Source: Glomus cerebriforme
Lineage: Eukaryota; Glomeromycota; Glomeromycetes; Glomerales; Glomeraceae
Direction of reading: 5' to 3'
DNA length: 11,085 nt
Assembly: GCA_003550305.1 (NCBI GenBank)
Contig: QKYT01000392.1
Coordinates: forward strand, 12,507 to 23,591
A program made the translations under genes and the position numbers. The notes beneath the pieces were generated by a model. The model had not been told where the DNA came from. It saw only the letters and a program-made list of their open reading frames with translations, and made no database searches. Below, one piece after another: positions 7,562-11,085 of this stretch (position 1 is its first letter; each line of letters starts with the position of its first letter).

Positions 7562-7683
7562 TAATAAAACAGTTAATTAACTTTTTCCTTTTTGAATGTA
7601 TGTGCTGGTTATGTCATGTTGTAAAAATATGTCTCATAATTTTAAAAATTTTAACTGATCAAATGAATTTTGCAGAACTATAG

Positions 7684-7922
7684 ATAATAATATAATAGCA
7701 ATATTTGATAATAATAAAATTCTCATAAAACAATATACATTTGTACCTTTATTTGAATATCGTTTCTGAATCTTCGAATCCTTTTAATACTATTCTAACA
7801 GATGCAACAATTAGCCATTTTTTTAATTATTTAATATTTATAATAGATACACCAAAATATAATTTTTGCTTAAATNTAATTGATTACATAAAGNACTATA
7901 TAATCAAATATAAGTTTATAAG
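7684..7922. other. Presumed 3' flank of kinase relic C, AT-rich
   Basis: No gene is supported. AATAAAA near 7703 could have been a polyadenylation signal for the kinase gene. N calls lie at 7876 and 7894. An 80-codon frame starting near 7741 runs into the GC-rich repeat and has no recognisable content. Confidence 0.35.
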
Positions 7923-8027
7923 TGCTACGGCCCTACCAATATTGGACTTACTAGAAGTGCACTATGCTCCTCCCTTCGCATAGCACCATGCCGTTCCACA
8001 ACCAACCAGCTCTACCGTGAGACTGCA

Positions 8028-8145
8028 GCAAGTACGAATAAGAATAGGAAAAGGATAGGGTTAGGGAAGGGAGCAAGTACGAATAAGAATAGGAAAAGGA
8101 TATGGTTAGGGAAGGGAGCAAGTACGAATAAGAATAGGAAAGGAT
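8028..8145 (+). repeat. 45-bp minisatellite, about 2.6 units, with TTAGGG motif
   Basis: Units begin GCAAGTACGAATAAGAATAG at 8028, 8073 and 8118, giving a period of exactly 45 bp. The first two units differ at one base (GATAGGGTTAGGG versus GATATGGTTAGGG), and the third is truncated after GGAAAGGAT with one A lost. Each full unit contains GGTTAGGGAAGGG, which includes the telomere-type TTAGGG hexamer once. The + strand is almost all purine. Confidence 0.85.
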
Positions 8146-8179
8146 AAAGATGAGGATGAGGGGAAACTGGTACCCACGG

Positions 8180-8197
8180 GCTTACCATAAGGTAAGC
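8180..8197. repeat. Short perfect hairpin
   Basis: GCTTACC at 8180-8186 and GGTAAGC at 8191-8197 form a perfect 7-bp stem around a 4-base ATAA loop. It lacks a following T tract and lies in a repeat patch, so it is not offered as a terminator. Confidence 0.55.
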
Positions 8198-8233
8198 ATG
8201 CTACGCCCCCTGCCCACGCATAACATCATGCTG

Positions 8234-8530
8234 AACTGCAAAAACACCCAACTATAATAAAACAACAAATAAACATCTCCAAGAAGCTTATTTTCTGTTG
8301 CGAATAAAAGGGTTCGTTGCTGTTCTGAAATTATTGAAAGAGGTTTTTTGAGTTTTTAATAAATAAAATTTCAAACACAAATCTTCTTGTTGTGATAAAT
8401 ATACAATTATACATACTGGATATTGAGCATCGTTGTTATGTTTGTTAGTTAAGGAACGAAAATTTTTGTTCAGTTTTTTTTTTTTTTTTGAAAGAATCTG
8501 AAAATTTTTTTGATGTATATATATAAAAAA
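8234..8530. other. AT-rich spacer
   Basis: No gene is seen. It ends in a long T tract (8477-8489) and a TATATATA run just before the SINE-like element. Confidence 0.5.
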
Positions 8531-8631
8531 GTTGGTTTAGTGGTAAAAATGAGTCAGAGAGCTTGTGATTGTGACTAATAATAGTCAACATTGACTTTAG
8601 TATAAAAATTTAATTGATTGATTGATTGATT
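8531..8631 (+). mobile_element. tRNA-derived SINE-like element with ATTG tail
   Basis: TGGTTTAGTGG at 8533-8543 matches the RNA polymerase III A-box consensus TRGYNNARNNG exactly. It is followed by GTAAAAATGAGTCAGAGAGC, as in a tRNA D-arm to anticodon region. The expected B-box (GGTTCRANNCC) is not recognisable downstream, so it is lost or mutated. The element ends with a short tandem tail of ATTG units at 8613-8631, the kind of simple repeat found at the 3' end of SINEs. Length is about 100 bp. It does not fold as a complete tRNA, so it is not a tRNA gene. No clear target-site duplication was found. It may also be a decayed tRNA-like fragment beside a chance microsatellite. Confidence 0.45.
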
Positions 8632-9749
8632 ATAATAAACTTTATGATTTTGACTCATATCTAAGCTACCAGCAGGTTAATAACCAAATTAAGGAGTACA
8701 TCATATAAATAATATAAATTAAAAATTATGTATAAGTATTACAAGCACTATCATAAAATATAATATTTCAAAGAAAAAAATAATTTGACGGATAATCGGC
8801 AATAGAGGAACATAATAAATCATAATTGATTGCATGTTATTAGATTCTTAAAATAGAAACGCGGTATTTGTTTTTGTTGCCATATAATTGTCACATCTGA
8901 TCTTAATATTTTATTGGTTAATCAAGTGGCGTGACAAACAAATCTTTGGTGTTTGATTATGTATAACTATAAATCAATTGGACAATGAATTTCTAAGTGA
9001 TAAATGTTATTATCTTCAATACAAATTTGTTCCTAACATATTAAGAAGGATTATTTTTTTTTAAGAAAGTTGTTTGGCCTTTGATTCTAAATAAATAATA
9101 TTCAATCAAATTAGCCAATTTGCCAATCATTTCAGATCAGTAAATAAAAATTTAAAAAATTTTTTATTAATTCACAGTAAATAATTAAATAAATATACTT
9201 TATTAATTTACCTATTTTATCATTTCAACCTATTCGTTCTTTTTGACCAAACGGCTTCTTGATATGTTCACGTGATATAATGAAAATTTCGAACTTATTT
9301 ACTTATAATGGAACATTTAAATATACATATTTTACCTACTCTACAACTTATAGACCAAAAGTGTTTAGAATACCACTTTTTGACTTTTCTATGACATATC
9401 ATAGGGTACATTGACTACTACAAAATTCGGTAAATAAAGATGTAAAATTTCCGAATTTAACCATGAAATTTGACATTCTAAAATGACTCTAATATAAATA
9501 AATACCAACATGATTGATCCTTTTTTAATCCAACTTATATATATATATTGAATATTATGTAATAATTCGTAGTTAAAATTATTATATCATCAATTCTATT
9601 TGTTAATTTTACAGATCCTTGTTTAGTTTTCCACTCTAAAAAATCAACAACACTGGAGCACATTGTCAATAAACCCTTCCTTTATTATAAATAATAACAA
9701 TAATCAAGTTTAATCAACTGGCCTAAATTAAAAAAAAAAAATAAAAATA
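8632..9749. other. Long AT-rich non-coding stretch
   Basis: No coding frame or RNA is supported in these 1.1 kb. Small features are a hairpin CTATGA/TCATAG near 9390-9406, a run of ATATATAT near 9538-9547, and CTTTTTGACCAAACGG at 9239-9254, which recurs inverted with two mismatches at 11053-11068. ATTGGTTAAT near 8915 contains a CCAAT-type box on the minus strand, but no gene is there to use it. Confidence 0.45.
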
Positions 9750-10429
9750 ATGTCTCCAAAATCTACAACAAATTCAAATAGAGACAAACTATTCGAAAAG
9801 ATAAAAAAAAACAATAAATAAAAAAAAGTAAAATCGAAAAGAAAACCAGATAAAGGAGAAAAAATTCCTATTTCAGAATCTCAAATAATATTTATCACTA
9901 AATCCAAGCAAGGAAAACAAAGAAAAATCAAAATAATACTTCTGATGAATCCATAAAAAAAGAGAAACCAAACGAGAGAGAGGGATGAACTATTCTAAGA
10001 GATAAAAAAAATTAACAGAAAGAAACAAAATCAAAAATAATCAGTTAAAAAGAGAAAAAATATTATCATAAAATAATAATTTCCAAAGAGACTTACCACA
10101 AAATCCTCAAATCCAGAAGAATAGTAGAATCGCAATGTTAACAAGAAAAAATGTGATGTTGCAACTTCTTGAGAAAACAAAATTGTCTAAACCTTCCAAA
10201 TAATTTGAATACAATTAAGCCTGAAATGTCTCCATTACAATACTATAATTTTAAACCAAATATTTTGAAAAATTGTGCAATTCCAGTAAAGAAATTGAAT
10301 CAAAAAATTGAAGATAATGAATGATTAAAAAACGAAGTTTTGAGGGACAAGTAAACTTTCTTGGATAATGAAATAAAATTGTATTAAAAAGCTATGATAT
10401 CCTTACAATTATTAATAAATAATTTATAA
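9750..10429 (+). pseudogene. Lysine-rich coding relic with an internal repeat, unrecognised
   Basis: From ATG 9750 one frame reads MSPKSTTNSNRDKLFEKIKK then NNK and TAA (9819). It continues past the stop as KKVKSKRKPDKGEKIPISES. The block RDKLFEKIKKNNK is repeated 201 bases (67 codons) later in the same frame as RDELF-stop-EIKKINRK (9982-10020). Other frames carry SDESIKKEKPNERER (about 9938) and MLTRKNVMLQLLEKTKLSKP (10135). A third frame is open from 10157 to TGA 10322 (NLNTIKPEMSPLQYYNFKPN, then ILKNCAIPVKKLNQKIEDNE). It continues through TAA 10352 and 10385 as LKNEVLRDK, TFLDNEIKLY and KAMISLQLLINNL to TAA 10427. The last part has a coiled-coil-like Leu/Lys/Glu spacing. Charged and low in complexity, it is a decayed gene of unknown function, possibly nuclear or DNA-binding by charge alone. 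Confidence 0.5.
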
Positions 10430-10885
10430 ATTTCTTTCCGATAAAAAATTTTTTTTTATCATTCTTGAAATCTTACAAATCCAACGATACCGTTAATAAA
10501 ATTTGGTAAAATTTGCAAAAAAAACTAAGGTAATTATTAATAAGTAATGGCCATCTTGGAAATAGTTAAAGATAATTGAATTTTGTTATCAAATAAAATT
10601 TTTTTTTAATAATATTGATGATAAACAAATTATTGTGTTATATAAAGTTTTATCATGTAAAATATTATTAAGAGTAAAACAATAACGGTACTTTATTTTA
10701 TACCAAAATTTAAATTGACATGATAAAAATAAAATAAAGAAAACTTGTAAATGTATTGTATAAATCAGTCCATTAATCTAATTAAACAATAAAATGATCG
10801 AAAAGAATAATCATTTGAGTAAGAAGTTACTTTGCACAAAATATCTGTGGTTGATTTTAACCGATTAACTGGATTTATTACAATT
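10430..10885. other. AT-rich non-coding stretch
   Basis: No gene, RNA or repeat can be supported here; A and T tracts and scattered stops occur in all frames. Confidence 0.5.
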
Positions 10886-10978
10886 GACTAATTGGGATAC
10901 AGCAGGTTTCAAATTCAGTTTTCCTGTTAAGGTCAGGGCAGGACCCCGAAATATATATAACAAGGTAGGGTCAGAGTT
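10886..10978. other. GC-richer patch of unknown nature
   Basis: This short patch contains CAGGTTTCAAATTC (loosely like a tRNA B-box), TCCTGTTAAGGTCAGGGCAG, GACCCCGAAA and AGGTAGGGTCAG, with GGTC/GACC able to pair. A loose A-box-like TGACTAATTGG lies at 10886, but the spacing to the B-like motif is too short for a tRNA. It may be the edge of a dispersed repeat. Nothing firmer can be said. Confidence 0.25.
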
Positions 10979-11052
10979 TGCGTATAATGAACTAAAAAAA
11001 TCATGTAAATTTTTCCTTTTTTGGATAATTTTTGATAATGTCATACGGTGTA

Positions 11053-11068
11053 CCGTTTGGTTGAAAAG
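11053..11068 (-). repeat. Inverted match to 9239-9254
   Basis: CCGTTTGGTTGAAAAG is the reverse complement of CTTTTCAACCAAACGG, which matches CTTTTTGACCAAACGG at 9239-9254 in 14 of 16 positions. The pair would bound a 1,830-bp segment holding the coding relic at 9750-10429. Similarity does not extend either way, so terminal repeats of a transposon are only a possibility. The window ends shortly after in a poly-T run. Confidence 0.25.
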
Positions 11069-11085
11069 TGCAATTTTTTTTTTTT

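Larger units (their letters stand above)
6423..7675 (+). other. Putative last intron of kinase relic C (1,253 bp, carrying inserted repeats)
   Basis: The kinase frame ends GFISSRNT plus one base at 6422, followed by GTAAAT. The first convincing acceptor is TTTTGCAG ending at 7675, with a CTGAT branch-like site at 7655-7659. Joining there completes a glutamate codon and gives a two-residue tail, EL, and TAG at 7681-7683, similar to how short last exons end in this family. The intron would be very long for a fungus because it contains the 339-340 bp tandem pair at 6694-7372. The donor is solid; the acceptor choice is inferred. Alternatively the true end of the gene is lost. Confidence 0.4.
7923..8233. 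repeat. GC-rich dispersed-repeat patch with diverged end copies
   Basis: This patch is far more GC-rich than its neighbours. The left part (TGCTACGGCCCTACC at 7923, CGCATAGCACCATGCCG at 7977-7993) and the right part (TGCTACGCCCCCTGCC at about 8199, CGCATAACATCATGCTG at 8217-8233) are diverged direct copies, differing in the last block by three transitions. They bracket the 45-bp minisatellite and a hairpin. No coding content is seen. The arrangement looks like a composite mobile or satellite-derived repeat. Confidence 0.5.

Noticed and set aside
7741..7983. An 80-codon open frame on the + strand
   Set aside because: It starts at a TTG, spans two N bases and runs into the GC-rich repeat; no protein motif is seen.
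8028..8145. Interstitial telomere or CRISPR-like array
   Set aside because: TTAGGG occurs once per 45-bp unit and is not in tandem, and the units have no spacers.
8531..8605. A functional tRNA gene
   Set aside because: Only the A-box is present; no cloverleaf or B-box follows.

Overview
The window looks like nuclear DNA of a glomeromycotine (arbuscular mycorrhizal) fungus of the Rhizophagus/Glomus type. The base composition is extremely AT-rich. Three separate remnants belong to the expanded serine/threonine (tyrosine-kinase-like) protein kinase families typical of those genomes: WTSxN...WIPY N-terminal signature, Sel1-repeat tail and a C-terminal SRLLNxxNLPEP motif. GT-AG intron signals and short repeats fill the rest. 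No bacterial, phage or organellar gene organisation is visible. The assignment rests on recognising protein motifs by eye, not on a database search.

Layout. Positions 3-408 hold the N-terminal part of one kinase relic. Positions 491-1120 hold a relic of a different kinase subfamily, with an N-lobe followed by Sel1-like repeats. Positions 1376-1594 are a short acidic coding-like fragment. Two miniature inverted-repeat elements follow: 1762-1906, and 1989-2182, the latter with 31-bp terminal repeats and an 8-bp target duplication. A pair of diverged direct repeats lies at 2536-2762. A mutated fragment of eukaryotic 18S rRNA lies at 3072-3156. Positions 4690-6422 carry the best-preserved gene, a kinase that keeps recognisable ATP-binding, catalytic, DFG and APE motifs but is broken by several frameshifts and in-frame TAA codons. 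Its last intron appears to run to about 7675 and holds a 339-340 bp sequence present twice in tandem. A GC-richer patch at 7923-8233 carries a 45-bp minisatellite. A tRNA-derived SINE-like element lies at 8531-8631, and a lysine-rich broken coding relic with an internal 67-codon repeat at 9750-10429.

No gene in the window appears intact, so the genes cannot be said to work together. The picture is an accessory, repeat-rich region where duplicated kinase genes, an rDNA fragment and small transposons have accumulated and decayed. Some single-base frameshifts could be errors of a draft assembly, since six single N calls are present. The repeated in-frame stops in several genes argue for real decay. 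I did not find a convincing previously undescribed biological system. The most unusual items are the 18S fragment with one-directional G-to-A changes, the miniature transposon with a perfect 8-bp target duplication, and the tandem duplication joined at an N.
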